Assembly: GCA_963377175.1 (NCBI GenBank)
Contig: CAUJNA010000496.1
Coordinates: forward strand, 17,501-81,500
Length of the DNA: 64,000 bases
Reading direction: 5' to 3'
From: Effrenium voratum
Taxonomy: Eukaryota; Sar; Dinophyceae; Suessiales; Symbiodiniaceae
Both the position numbers and the translations under genes were made by a program. Below are positions 44,880 to 56,340 of this stretch, in pieces; within the stretch, counting starts at the first letter, position 1; every line of letters starts with the position of its first letter. Below the pieces are notes generated by a model. The model searched no databases and had not been told where the DNA came from. It worked only from the letters and a program-made list of their open reading frames with translations.

Positions 44880-44898
44880 CTGAGCCAAAATGGCACAT
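44880..44898 (-). other. Possible relic of the dinoflagellate spliced leader
   Basis: On the minus strand the bases read GTGCCATTTTGGCTCAGG. GCCATTTTGGCTCA is an exact 14-base match to the 3' part of the dinoflagellate spliced leader (which I recall as CCGTAGCCATTTTGGCTCAAG). It lies about 75 bases upstream of the ATG of the decayed retroelement on the same strand, the place a trans-spliced leader would occupy. Confidence 0.5.
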
Positions 44899-45673
44899 GC
44901 CATTATGGTCAAGCATTGCACACACAATTCATGTTTCCACATGTTCCAACATTAAACAAACATATGGTGTGAGGCCGGCAAGCTGGGGAGCATAAAGAGA
45001 ACTTTTTCATAGATGGGAAGCTGTTGCCAACAGTTTGGCCTCAAGCTCCGCGGCTGTAAGGTTGGGTGCGCCTTGATATGCGTCATCTTGATTACTGCGT
45101 CTAAATCCCAAGATAAAAGCGCACCGCCTTGACCATCCCCGCCCCCACAGGCACCAAAAGGTCTATCTGACTGCACGAAGGGCCTCAAGCATGCCGCTGG
45201 CTGATGCGATGGCGATGAAACTAAAATGCGCCGGTGGCCACAGCAGGACAGCTGTGCCCTGAGGCTCCCACCCGCGGCCGGACTAGGACAGCTCTCCAAG
45301 CTTCGGACTGTCGCAGCTGTCAGTTCACCATTGTCTGTCATAGGCTCTGTCTGTCGAAAGAGCCTGCCATAGGCTATCAAAGTAGTGTCTGTTGGCCGTC
45401 AGTGGGCGGGTGGTGGGCGGGCAGTGGGCGGTCGGATGGCACTTAAAATCTAACAAACTCAAACCTGTCCGGTGCGGAGCACCCAAAAAAGATCGAGTGA
45501 TCTGAAGAAACAAGACGCAACCATTTGGGTGCCCGGTCAGGAAGGGCAGCAAGAAGCAGGCCGGGAAGTTGTAGGCCATCAGGCGCGCACCAAGCCGCGC
45601 CTTTCAACCGGATCCAGATCCCTCGCCATGGGCCATCTGGACGTAAGCACCCCACAATCGCAGGGTAACTTAC

Positions 45674-46800
45674 CCGCCTCAGAAAGAGAGTCGCAAGGCG
45701 TGCCGAGCGACATGCGCCAGAGACGGTCGCAAAGCTGTTCTTGGATATGTAAGGGATGAACTCATCCTCGTTTAGAAGGAAGGAGCTCGAAGTCACATCA
45801 AGTCCTGCTGCATCCACGGGTGCAGGAGCACATCTCACTTGCATTCGGTTTGGACAGTGTTTTCAAGGCAACCTTTCCCGGAGGGAAAACGGCATTGCTA
45901 GCTGATCCATGGCCTAAGTTCTCCATTGCCACCGTGGTGGTGTAGAACAGGATGGCCATGTCGATGGCCAGGTTGGAGAGCAGCGCCAGCCTCATTCGCA
46001 AGCCTGCCGCGCCCGCTGGCACCAAGCTCGGGGTGCGGCGTGTACAGCCCGATGTAGGCTGTCAGTTGGTGGCTGGCCTTACTTTTGCTTGGCCCATGGC
46101 CGATTCAACCTTGGAATGGGGTGGGTCTCTTCGAAAGCGCCCAGGCCAAAGATTCAACATCTCCAAAATAACCCTGTCGACTGCACTTTGAGTCCCTAGC
46201 AAATCGAAACCCAATGAAGCGCGAGGCTTTGTCGCACAGCAGGTAAAGGATCTGATTGCCGGCCTGGGGTGCAATCCAAGATGCATCGTGCAGTGCATGC
46301 TTGCATGTTCAACTTGTACACCAAACAAAGTCTGAGCTTACTGTTGAACAGAGCCCGCAACATTGGATGCACAGCTAAGGCCGCGACCACCACCAGCATG
46401 CTGAAGGTTGTCTCCGTTGTAAAGTCTGACGGCTCGCCTGCAACCACGGCGCCACAAAGGCAAGAACAAGCAAAGCCCATGTAACCACTGCGGTCGGCCA
46501 AAATAATTGCGCTAGGCGTGCCAAGAACGGAATAGGACCAGGCCTCGCATCGCTCCACTCGGCCGAAACCGTACAAAAGAACAAGCCAAGGTTCCGGCTT
46601 CATACATGGCGAATGGGAAGTAAAAGAGCACGCCTGAGCCGTGAGAAGCAACCACAACCCGTGCCATTTCCTGGTGGTTTGGCTCTGAACGCATCCAAGT
46701 GCAATACCCCAGAGCATGATGGCAACGGCAATGCCGAACACGGAGGCCAGAGTTCTGAATGGCACAGCCTGGCACCGTCCACTTGTGGCTATGTCAAAGC
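45674..46800 (-). CDS. Multi-pass membrane protein, unknown family, several exons
   Basis: Exon-like minus-strand blocks: RTLASVFGIAVAIMLWGIAL (about 46765-46700); GSGVLFYFPFAMYEAGTLAC (about 46635-46570); FTTETTFSMLVVVAALAVHP in exon 46437-46342, with acceptor GTTGCAG and donor GTAAGC; LALLSNLAIDMAILFYTTTV then MENLGHG (about 46000-45900); and SSFLLNEDEFIPYISKNSFA in exon 45804-45674, with acceptor GCAGCAG and donor GTAAGT. At least four hydrophobic segments are present. It may be a transporter of the amino-acid permease kind, but I see no signature. The 5' and 3' ends are missing. Confidence 0.55.
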
Positions 46801-47636
46801 AGGCAGCAATGAGCAGAGCGCCATTGCCTTGACCTCCTTGGCAAAGTTCTGCCAAAGCACCTCAAAACGGGCAACTTTGAAGACTTTGCAGTGGGTCCTT
46901 GCCAAAGCTTGCTTGATTAGCGTGCTCGGCAAATGTTGGTGCCGATGTGCTATTGAGCATCCGGCGCTCTCTGGCTCTGACCCATTTCCGCTGCGGTCAA
47001 ATCTGATCCTATAGCGCCTGAGATGACGGGGCGTTTCGGAGCAAAGCAGTGGGACACGACTGAGTCCCTGGCGCTTTGTAGAGCGGAACTGAAGTGTCTG
47101 ACAAGAAGGCGGCTTTGGCACGATCCTCAGTTCGAAAGTCCCTTGAGTTCGACCGAGAACTGGTCAAGCGACCAAGAGGTGCTCTGGAAATCGTGCGGCA
47201 TTTTAGCACGCACCAGCGGGTTATTCCCCACAGCGTAGGTAATATGCAAACCCGGCTTGGACAAAAATACCCGCTCAACCCACTATTGCTATCCGTCTGA
47301 AAATTGGCTTGGTGCTTCGTGCTGGCTCACGAAGCATGGCACGTGGAATGCCACGTGGAGCACGGGCGTTTAAAAGTGGAGTGCGTCAAACTGATAAGCT
47401 GACGTCTGTTCACTATGTTGGAGTGACAGGTAGCACGAGGCCAAGCTTCCACTCATGTTTGCAATTAGCCATCGATTCAGTGCGGTCTTTAACATGCTAA
47501 CATGGCACGTACGATAATATTTGCCCTTGCCGCAGATGGCAATCCCTACCAGGTTGATCTTGGGTTTCAGTTCGATGCTACTGCAATGTAGCAAGGGCAG
47601 GCGAAGCCCTGCAACTTCAACGCCGACGCCGGCAAA

Positions 47637-47846
47637 ATGTGTGAAACCTCCGAGGTTCCGGCTCGTTCAGCCCTGGCCGGAAAAAATACCGGGACACTCC
47701 TGTGCAAGTCATGGCTGAGAGGCAGACTCCCACCGAAAGATGACGTACATAGAGCCTACGAGGCGCAGGCACGAAAGAGGCGGCAACAAGTTCGGCCGAG
47801 GGCCGGGCTTGTTGACGTGGCGCCGGCAGCCGCGGCAGTGGCCTGA
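47637..47846 (+). CDS. Doubtful small plus-strand frame
   Basis: 70 codons ending LVDVAPAAAAVA. The middle RGRLPPKDDVHRAYEAQARK is protein-like. No family, no partner exon. Downstream, 47890-48060 is a loose CAGCACCC tandem repeat. Confidence 0.22.
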   Translation: MCETSEVPARSALAGKNTGTLLCKSWLRGRLPPKDDVHRAYEAQARKRRQQVRPRAGLVDVAPAAAAVA

Positions 47847-49078
47847 AGCATCCATAGACCCCAAATAGCATGGGAGATTTGACTCTATGGGCACAGCAGG
47901 ACCAGCACCCACAACAGCATCCAAAATGCATCGCAAAACAGGCACCGCCCAGCAACCAGCACCCTGCCCAGCACCCGCAACAGCACCCTGACTGCAGCGC
48001 CAATCAAGCACTGCCACTAAACACCGTCACAGCACCTTATGTACACAGACAGCATCCAAAACACTACCCTGACCAGCACCTTCAGCAATCACTTGGCCAA
48101 ATCTTGCAAAGCAAACCCCACCTCTTTACAAGAACCCCTATAGCTAAAGCTACCTGGGGAAAAGCACATCTTACCACACAAAATATATGCGGAAAGAGCC
48201 GCCCGATTGCCTCCTCAGCTTAAGAGAAGCTGTCTAGCCGCTAGCTTCCCTTTGCATTGCAACTGGGGTGGGGTAGAAAGGGGACGCAAAACACAAACAC
48301 CACCGAAGACCTCAAATGGCGTTGCAAACATTGCACCGACATGTACCCCCCCCCAAAAAAAAAAAAAAACGCGTCACCGCACAAGGCGAGGCCCACTTGT
48401 GACCTGCAATGAGCTGAAGCACGGAGCATGGAAGCGCCAGAGCGGGCAAGAGAGACGCAACGGTAGCGCTGTGGAGCTCTCCTGTTGGAATTGGCAAACG
48501 CTTCCCAGATCCTGTCAGACCCAGGGCCGCTACGAAGCCCACCACGGAGGGGTCCAAGGCAGATGCATCAAGCGCAAAGCTCTTGGCTCGCAGATGCCAT
48601 CTTGCGGTCCATCTGATGAGCGATCCCAACCCCAGTGCCCCAAAGTGACAAGCGTCTAGAAATACACCGACCTGTGCCAAAAACAACTCCCAAAGCACTC
48701 ACATCACGAAGCGCTCCCATGCTGGGCAAAGCCCACGAGCCCGGGAGCCCGGGCACGATCTTCATGCCGCCGCGCCTCCAGCTCCGTGTCCTCCGTGCGG
48801 CCACAAGCGGCCGATGTGCTTCGACGTGCCCCGACGTGCGGTCGTTTTGGCGAGCCGACGGCCCGCCTCAGGCTGCAGGGGCGGGGCCTAGCTCAGTGCA
48901 AAGGCACAGGACATCATATATTCGTCACCTTTGCATTCAACTTTTGGCTTGTTCTTGGCTTCTTGCCACTGGCCTGGCACCTGACAACTTGCCGAGCTTC
49001 CATGCTTTCTTGAGACGCCCGCTAGGAGGCGGGTGAGGTTCTGGAAGAAAACCTGCAAAGGCCCAGAACCTGCCAGGC

Positions 49079-49342
49079 TTGGCACTTGACAGGTACATCC
49101 TGCCCCTTGCGAGCCTGTATCTTGCCCCTGGGATGGCCGCAGGTCGGAACTGGTTGCCTTCATGTCGCAGCTGTCCCGGCCCTAGCAACTCCGAGGAAAG
49201 CCAACGGGAACTAGAAATTACCAATCCTGCGGAATTGAACCCATCAGAATACAGGGGTCTCATCACAAAGGTTTCCCACGAAAAGCGCAAATTCTTCCGG
49301 CCTTGCCCCAAAGCCAAGTCTCCCTGGCCAGAAGTTCTTTGA
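49079..49342 (+). CDS. Doubtful plus-strand frame, unknown protein
   Basis: 88 codons. The C-terminal part SNSEESQRELEITNPAELNP and YRGLITKVSHEKRKFFRPC looks like protein and follows a CCCTAG acceptor-like site. The N-terminal part is poor. The opposite strand is also open. Confidence 0.28.
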   Translation: MALDRYILPLASLYLAPGMAAGRNWLPSCRSCPGPSNSEESQRELEITNPAELNPSEYRGLITKVSHEKRKFFRPCPKAKSPWPEVL

Positions 49343-50094
49343 CCTCAGCGAAGGAAAACCCATGCGACTTCTAGATCACATGACAACAAACACGCAATAT
49401 TTGCGTATATGTGCGTATATACATCTAGACGCGCAGGCCACATGGCACGGTAGACTAGGATAGACTTGAAGCTTAGATTCAGTGCGGCTTCGCTAGTGGC
49501 TAGTGAACCTTAAACCTGAAACATCCTGAAACGCAACCAATCAGTAGCTCTTGCGGCTCGGCCTATTCGTACGCTCAATTCGTGGCACCCGAATTGCCTG
49601 ACGCTTAACTCGACCCTCAGCTTCGTGACGCTCGAATTGCCTGGCGCAGAGACTAGGCCAGAAACGTAGAAACTGCCAATGCCCCAGAAAGACGTATACG
49701 GTGCTCGTTCTGAGCTCTGCCTCGTCCGGTCCAGGATCACTCGGAACGCGTTTTGGCGGGCAGATTGTGAGCGTCAGGCAAGAGAGTGCCATGTGTCAGG
49801 CTGTCGCTTGAAAGGCTCCAGCGTCCAGTATCCAAATGCGAGTGCTCTGCCAATAAACTTTCCAAGAGCGAAAGTTCGGCAGGAAAGCAACATCCACGAG
49901 TCTCAAAAAGAAGTTCATGCTGTGCCTTTAGACATTGCAGTTCACTGCAGGAGTCTATTGCTCATTGGCATGGATGTGCATGCAAGTGTGCACCTCTCTG
50001 TTGGAGTTCGGGCCCGTACACAGGCAAGCGTGGTCAAGTTGTTGGGTACGCTCGTGTTTGACGTGTTGAGGGTATAACCACCCTCGGAAAGATA

Positions 50095-51190
50095 GATTTT
50101 TTTCCAGATCTGGCACCCCTAAGAAGAGGGTGCCAAACGCAGAGATAGAAACTCTCCCACGCAAGGATGGCAACTCTCTGGTCGCGCAAGGTCTGGAAAA
50201 AACTGGGCCAGTAAGTCAGGTTTTTCTTTTCGGAGGCACAACATTTCCCAAACCATCCGCAACCGAAGAGCTTCTATCTTTGCACGGGGCCGCCAAAGCC
50301 TGCAGAGGGTTCACTCTGTTTTCGCACGAATACTAAATGAAGTAGTGGCAATACTAAATCTAGTACTGGCAACACTAAATTCGGCACTGGCAAATTGAGT
50401 ACTGGCAATTCTAAAATTAGTACTGGCAACAAAGCATTTAGTACTGGCAACACCAAATTGAGTACGGGCAATACTAAATGTTGTACTGCAATACTAGGCT
50501 TATTTCTGGCAATACTAAATTTATTTTACGACCCGCAGAATTAAATTTCGTGCTATCACTACAAAATGCAAAACTTGCATTGGAAAAACTACATTTATGA
50601 ACGGCAGCACTAAATCAAGTACTGGCAATGCTCAATGTACTTGCAATACTGAATTTAGTACTGGCAATACTAAATTAGGTACTGCAATACTAGATGTTTT
50701 CCTGGCAAGACCAAATTCAGTATATACTGGAACCTGAAAAGCAAACAGACAAACAATCCAGTTCTGTTCAATTTCCCTACTAAGAAGTCGCATTCTTGAG
50801 CAAACACACTCATTCGTAGTAATTGCTCCGGAAGCTCCTCAAAAAGTGTCCAAATACTAACTTTACTATTGCCAGTGCTACATTTTGGCAGCGCAAGGTC
50901 TGGAAAATGTTGGGCCCAGCAAGTCACGTTTTGCTTTTCGGGGGCACAACATTCTCCCGACCTGGCGCGACAGGAGAGTTTCCATCTTTGCGCAGGACGA
51001 GACATTTCTGCAGAGTTGATGTTGGATTCGCTCCGCACAAAGATAGAAACCTTCTTTTTTCCCGCTGGGAGACTCGCAATACTAAAATAGTCTACGAGGG
51101 ATCGTTTCCACAAACTTTTCGATTTTTGCGCGGGACCCCCTTTCCGAAATCGTTTTCCAGACCTTCGAGCTTTTCCATCTTCTTGAGGAT
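50095..51190. repeat. Composite repeat: two related modules around a minisatellite
   Basis: Module 1 (about 50140-50330) and module 2 (about 50880-51060) share, in the same order, GCGCAAGGTCTGGAAAA, TGGGCC, AAGTCA, GTTTT, CTTTTCGG, GGCACAACATT, then CCATCTTTGC or CTATCTTTGC. A weaker third copy follows at 51095-51190. Between them, 50326-50720, is a minisatellite of about 20 bases. Coding-like frames here (VFLFGGTTF and VLLFGGTTF) simply reflect the duplicated DNA. Confidence 0.7.
50326..50720. repeat. Minisatellite of about 20 bases, AATACTAAAT-x-AGTACTGGC
   Basis: Around fifteen imperfect copies of a unit like AATACTAAATTTAGTACTGGC (variable at the junction). Each holds AGTACT, a perfect 6-base palindrome. 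Confidence 0.85.
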
Positions 51191-51668
51191 GGTTACAACA
51201 TCTGCTCAGTACAAACTGCAAACTAATTACTGCCAATGGCAAAGCATGGGCCAAGCGCCTCTTTGTCGTCGTACACCCAGCAAATCGATACGCCAATGGG
51301 ATCACACCTCAGTAGCATGATGGCACATCCTGGCGTGCTGTAGCACTTGCCGTACTTGCTGGGCCTAACAACAATCAAACCAGCTGGACCTCCTTTCCTT
51401 GCTTCAAGTCTTGCATTCAGGGTTATTTTTTCGGAGCGAACTTGATGGGCGCATTGAACGGGTCCCAACACTCCACGGCAACGATTCAACACGAGCCATG
51501 AAAACGGAGGCACTCGGGGGTCTCGCTACCCATGGCTGGGATTCTCGCCCGGTAGTCTGGCGAATGAAAGCAGCGCGATGCCGCTCGACCTGCAAAACGC
51601 CATGCAAATTGAAGCAATCCAAGGCTCCGCTGGGTCACCTCTGGCCCCGTCTCGGGCGGAAAGCCCGA

Positions 51669-52380
51669 AAGCATCAGCGCAAAGTCCTTCATGGTCGCCT
51701 GCTGCCCACCCTCTCCGGCCGCTGTGAATCGTTTTCTCTCATGCATTCTTCTGTGGGTATGGACAGTGCAACGGTGCAACCCGCCACTCTCACACGTGCC
51801 GGACATTGCCTCGCCAGTGTCCAGGCGAACGCGCCGGCGGCACTGGTAGGTGGCCTGGTGTCCAAACGCCCACCTCGCAGCCTGAGGGCTCCACTGGGCT
51901 GCGAACATACGCAACGGACGCGCAAGTGGTGAAAATATACCTCGACGGACGCAGGAGGAAAGCAACATGTTGTTTACACCAGAAATCCAGAGGCGCACAA
52001 AAGGATGGTGTACGTCAGCTTGCCAAGTTTGACAAAACGCCTGGCCACTGGCATCCACCCGTAAAGTCAGACGGACAGACCGGGCCTTTGGTCTGCTTCC
52101 AGCTGCTTCAAAGTGGAGCCGCAAATGGAGTAGACGTCCTCCTTCTTGGCTGACACCCTGCCTTGGCTCCCAGGGTGTCCAGAAGCTGCTTCTCAACACG
52201 TCATTATCGCGTTAGGCGACACCAGTGACTCGCAAGCCTGATTTGGAGCCTGACCTTCGCTCAGCATCCGCTCGCTGAACACCTGACAGAACTTTCTTGG
52301 CCCTATTCACCTGTTCCATGGTCAGAAGCCATGACATGGGGATGGATTCGGTGCGTTGCGGTGATAGGGATCCGTGCCCA
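51669..52380 (-). CDS. Exon-like blocks of an unknown protein
   Basis: Blocks ESIPMSWLLTMEQVNRAKKV (about 52365-52295, then a GTGTTC donor), KKEDVYSICGSTLKQLEADQ (about 52150-52090) and TMKDFALMLSGFPPETGPE (about 51700-51640, then a GTGACC donor). DFALMLSGFP is faintly like the RNA-binding-style segment of TMEM63/CSC1 channels, but that is too short to rely on. Confidence 0.35.
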
Positions 52381-52630
52381 CCATCTAAAGGTCTGGGAGG
52401 TGCAATGCAACTAAGTGATCTCAATCCAAGCCAGAAGCACCCAAGAGCTCACTATCCAGCCCAAGGCTGCACACACCTAAGTCGCCAGGAAACCATATCT
52501 GCATATTGGCTAAAACCCCAGTGATCACACAACCTGTGGCGCGGGCACACCAACAGAGAACAAAAGCCTGAAAACTGAAGAAAAAGGTCGTCGCCTCAGC
52601 TGGTGACACGCAGCAGCTTGGCTTTATTGC

Positions 52631-53360
52631 AGGTTTTCACGGCCTTTCACCAGCTGAGGAATGGGCACGTCCACCGACTGTATGACCGTCAGCTCTCGGG
52701 CGGCATAGGTTGGTGGACAAAGGGTACCTCGAACCCCCACCCCCACCTCCCAACCCTGCATACACGCGGGAATCTGAATACCGACTCGCCTAATTACATT
52801 GCACCTGAACCACTCGCGGGCGACTGCCAAACAGTTTGCACATTTAGCTGTTTGACCACGCATGTCTTGTACCGGACATGGCCACGTGGCACGCACGCAA
52901 CGCCAAGGCTCACCAATCGTGTCGCTGGGTTGTGTGATCCTGGGCTAGGGCCCTGTGAACGCGTCATGTGTAACTTCTGCTGCCAAGCTGAAACTGGGCT
53001 GTTCAAACTGGGGCATCCCCAATCCTAGTCCAGAATCCGCTGTGGGACACCACTCCAAAGCAACCACTACCAAATGGCGTAAGGATTCGGGATTGATTTC
53101 GAAAAAAGCCAGGGAAACACCGAGGCTGGAGCTCGCAAGTTCAAGTGCTGCCGCCGCATGAGCGCCCGCTTCAACACTCGAGCGTTGATCACCGGCCTCA
53201 CCACGTGCTGACTCTACACAACCCTTCGAGCTGCGGAAAGAGGCGAGCACACGCGCTCAATATGCCCCGGCCCACCAAACCGACCACGACGAAGTTTTGC
53301 ATGGACCCTAAACTGTACTTCTGTGTTGATGCTAGGGAGCACCTCGTCCTGCTCTGAGCC
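52631..53360 (-). CDS. Exon-like blocks of an unknown protein with a stop at 52631
   Basis: Blocks EQDEVLPSINTEVQFRVHAK (about 53355-53290), LASSSLGVSLAFFEINPESL then RHLVVVALEWCP (about 53140-53030), and a last block RELTVIQSVDVPIPQLVKGR ending ENLQ and TAA at about 52631. Frames differ between blocks. No family was recognised. Confidence 0.35.
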
Positions 53361-53859
53361 AAGCACAGCCGCCGAAGCCACACGTACCAACTCGGGTTTT
53401 GGTTCGTGTGAGGGATACTTCCATAGTGCGAGGCTGGGGCGAGAAAAGGGTCGCCAGCGCCAGGCTCAGGAGGCCGTAGACGCCTGAGGCCGGCTGCTTC
53501 TTCCCAGTGCAACATGAGATGTTTCAAGGCCCCTTCCGCATTTCAAGCTCAAAACCAACGCTAGTTTGTGAGCCCCGCTCCGTGGAATCAAGCAGGGTTT
53601 GAGGCACTTGCATGGAACAAAGAAGGCGAAACGGCTGTGGCATCGGTCGGCATCCTGGCTCAATGGTGGGCGGGCACTCCATCAGAGCAAAAGCCGGAAG
53701 CATCGTGATATGGGTGTTGTGTGCTTGGCCTTGAGGGCAAGATGTTGTGTGGTGAAAAGGGAAGCCAAAAGGTAAACAATTTTCCCCAAGTTAGATCTTG
53801 GGGTTTGCAATTCATGCAGAGAATTGCTCTGAGTTACGAGATGGTTCGGTATCCAATTG

Positions 53860-54260
53860 TCTCCTCACTTGTCCTGCTTGTCTCTGCGCTTGTAGTTGAC
53901 CTTCTCACAACTTCTCAGCCCACTTACCTCCCCTTGTCGCAGCTTGTCTTCCCGCTTGTCTTCTTGCTTGCGCTCGTCAAGTCTTGTTGTCTCCACTTGA
54001 TCTTGTCCGAGTGTCTTCCCATTTGTCTTCTCTCGTCCTGCTTGCGCGTGGTGGCTCGGCCTTGTCCAGGCTCAGGCCTTGTCATGGCTGGTCCCCCCAC
54101 TTGTCTTGCACTTGCCCGCTCAGACCTCCATTTGTCTCCCCACTTGTTTTCCCACTTGTCTCCCCGCGTTGTCTCCCTGCTTGCAGTCGCTGGCTGGTTT
54201 GTCGCCCCACTTGCCTCCCTGCTTCTTGAACCTCGTCACAACGTGTGTCTCCACTGCTCT
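53860..54260. repeat. Degenerate CTTGTCTCCCCAC tandem repeat, block 1
   Basis: The words CTTGTCTCC, CTTGTCTTCC and CGCTTGTC recur every 12-20 bases across 400 bases. Frames give Cys-Leu-Pro-rich artefacts. Confidence 0.8.
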
Positions 54261-54261
54261 C

Positions 54262-54479
54262 TGCAAGACGCAGCAGCAGGAGAGGAGGTAAACAGGGCAG
54301 TGGATAGCCTCAGCAGCGTCAATTCTTGGACGGATGGCAAGGCCCACATGGCGCAGACAAGGCTGGCAGAGGCGGTGCGTTTCTGGTTGCTCGGCGAAGA
54401 GAAGGAACAAGAGCGTTGGGGCCAACGGCGCCCAATAAAGCGCCAATGGCTGCACCATGTGCAAAAGCACTTGTCCTGA
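54262..54479 (+). CDS. Possible exon between two related repeat blocks
   Basis: The plus strand reads EEVNRAVDSLSSVNSWTDGK, AHMAQTRLAEAVRFWLLGEE and KEQERWGQRRP, ending at TGA 54477. It is a charged helical sequence unlike the flanking repeats. Further downstream, 54600-54715 reads EVQWQADKGKWQCRKCRKGG, with a WQCRKC zinc-ribbon-like pair. No family was recognised. Confidence 0.4.
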
Positions 54480-54819
54480 TTACCTTTGGCAATGGCGGCC
54501 ATCAGGCCCCATTTGCACAGGGTGCCTACCACATGTTTGCCAGAATTGGTCCAAAGCAAAGCTACAGGAAGCAACAAGTTCCAATGCGTAGCGAGAGCAG
54601 GGGATTTGCCCCAGCCACGAGGTGCAATGGCAAGCTGACAAGGGCAAATGGCAGTGCAGAAAATGCAGGAAAGGAGGCAGCACTGACATTACCCTTTTCC
54701 AAAACAGTTGGAACGATATGCGCGGGGCAGTGGTTACAAGAAGGTGGGGAGTTTCTGAGAGCCCGGTGCTTGAGGCAGGCACAGCCAAGGAGCTGAGTCA
54801 CCCTAGTAAAAATAACTTG

Positions 54820-55170
54820 TCTCTGCACTTTTCACTTGTCTCCCCGCCTGTCTTCCCCCTTGTCTGCCACACGCCTTGCTTGTGCTTGGCAACTCCGCCT
54901 TTTCACGGCTTGCCTCCCGCTTGTCGCCTCTCACGCCTTGTCTCCCGACCTTGTAAGGCGTATCTCTCCACTTGTCTCCCTGCTTCACGGCTTGTCCCCC
55001 CGCCTGTCTCCCTGCTTGCGCTTGCTCGCGCCGACCTTCTCACGGCTTGTCTCCCCACTTGTCGCCTCACGTGTCCTTCCCTGCTTGCGGGTCACTGCTT
55101 GTCTCCCCAACTCTGACCTTGTCACGGATTGTCTCCCCACTTGTCACACTTGTCTCTCCCTGCTGGCTCG
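54820..55170. repeat. Degenerate CTTGTCTCCCCAC tandem repeat, block 2
   Basis: Same words and spacing as block 1 at 53860-54260, separated from it by 560 bases of unique, partly coding-like sequence. Confidence 0.8.
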
Positions 55171-55624
55171 GACCAAGTTGTCCACAAGCAGCATGCGCTG
55201 CCATCGGCGCGCGGCGGAACGCACCCACAACACAGAGAAGCCACACGTTGCGAGCAAGGAGCGTGTCCCAGCCCATGAGGCCCGGAACCCAGGCAGGACT
55301 ACACGACCCTGTCGCACGTTGTCTCGACAACGATCGTCCATACCATTGGCAACCAAAAGCTCATGTTTGGCAAGACTTCCCTGGCCACCTTTGGCCCCGG
55401 CATGCAAGGAAAAGGGCGTAAAGGAGCTGGCGCAACTGCTGCAGGGACAGGTCGCGAAAAAACAGAGCTATCAGCTGCGGCGCCCATGAGCTGCTACCCG
55501 CAATCGTGGCCGGGCTTCGGAGCACCTATCTGCGAAGCCTCTGACAGGCAAGTTCGGCGGAGAACGCGGGCTGGCGTCCTCCAGCATTGCCTAGCTGGCC
55601 CACCAGAGATGTCTTCCAAATTGG

Positions 55625-56340
55625 CAACCCGGATTGAAGCGCAATCAGCTGAAATGGCCATCACCCACCAGCTCGTAATAGACCAGACCTGGAGCATGAA
55701 TACGACCGTCCTGCAGCTGCATAGGCCTGCATTTCCAGACCTCCTGCACGGCGCCCTGGGCGATGAGCATGCACGGCCCACCCCGTGGTAGGTTGCTCGG
55801 GCCAGGCTGCTGTTGAACATTTGGATCTGACTCTTTCGGTATCTAGTTGGCCTAAGGAAATTGCCCTGGTCCGTCTCCCTGCGGTCCTCGTCCAAGTAAA
55901 AGCCCATAGCGCACTGCCGGCCTGAGACGATCGTCGGGAAAGCGACCCTGGCAGCCTTGTCAGCTTGAAGTCCCAAAGCCAACACCAGCCTGTGATGATG
56001 GAAACAAGGAGAAATTCCGGGAGCCCTGCAGCGGTCGTCAAAACCTGTTCCGTTCAGTTCTCAGAACATGCCACAATCTGTCACAGCCACGTCATCTGGA
56101 AAGAAGCTGGTTTCCGTTGTAAAATGTGCCGGCAGCGCTGCAAAGCTGGCAGCCCGGAGTTTCGCAGTGCCTACCTTGGAAAGCTCATGGGCACAAGGCA
56201 GGCAAAGTCTTGGTCCTGGGCATCTCTTCCGCGTAAGGTCCGCCACGTTCATGGCCTGAGGGCACCAAAATGCATGCGTCAAATCCAAAAAACGGACCGG
56301 AACCGTTAAAGTGACATCCTCAAATTTGACCCTCATGGTG
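55625..56340 (-). CDS. Exon-like blocks of an unknown protein
   Basis: RVKFEDVTLTVPVRFLDLTH (about 56335-56270), ADKAARVAFPTIVSGRQCAM then GFYLDEDRRETDQG (about 55960-55850), and PCMLIAQGAVQEVWKCRPMQ then DGRIHAPGLVYYELVGDG (about 55775-55630). All are of good protein quality on the same strand but in different frames. ARVAFPTIVSGRQ is slightly actin-like, not enough for a call. Confidence 0.42.

Noticed and set aside
51640..51700. TMEM63/CSC1-type channel suggested by DFALMLSGFP
   Set aside because: Ten residues are not enough, and no transmembrane exons of such a channel are visible nearby.
53721..54479. A 252-codon plus-strand protein rich in Leu, Ser and Cys
   Set aside because: Most of it is the CTTGTCTCC repeat read in frame. 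Only the last 70 codons look like protein, and they are listed separately.
55850..55960. Actin-related protein suggested by ARVAFPTIVSGRQ
   Set aside because: The resemblance to actin's PRAVFPSIVGRP is short and the following residues do not fit actin.
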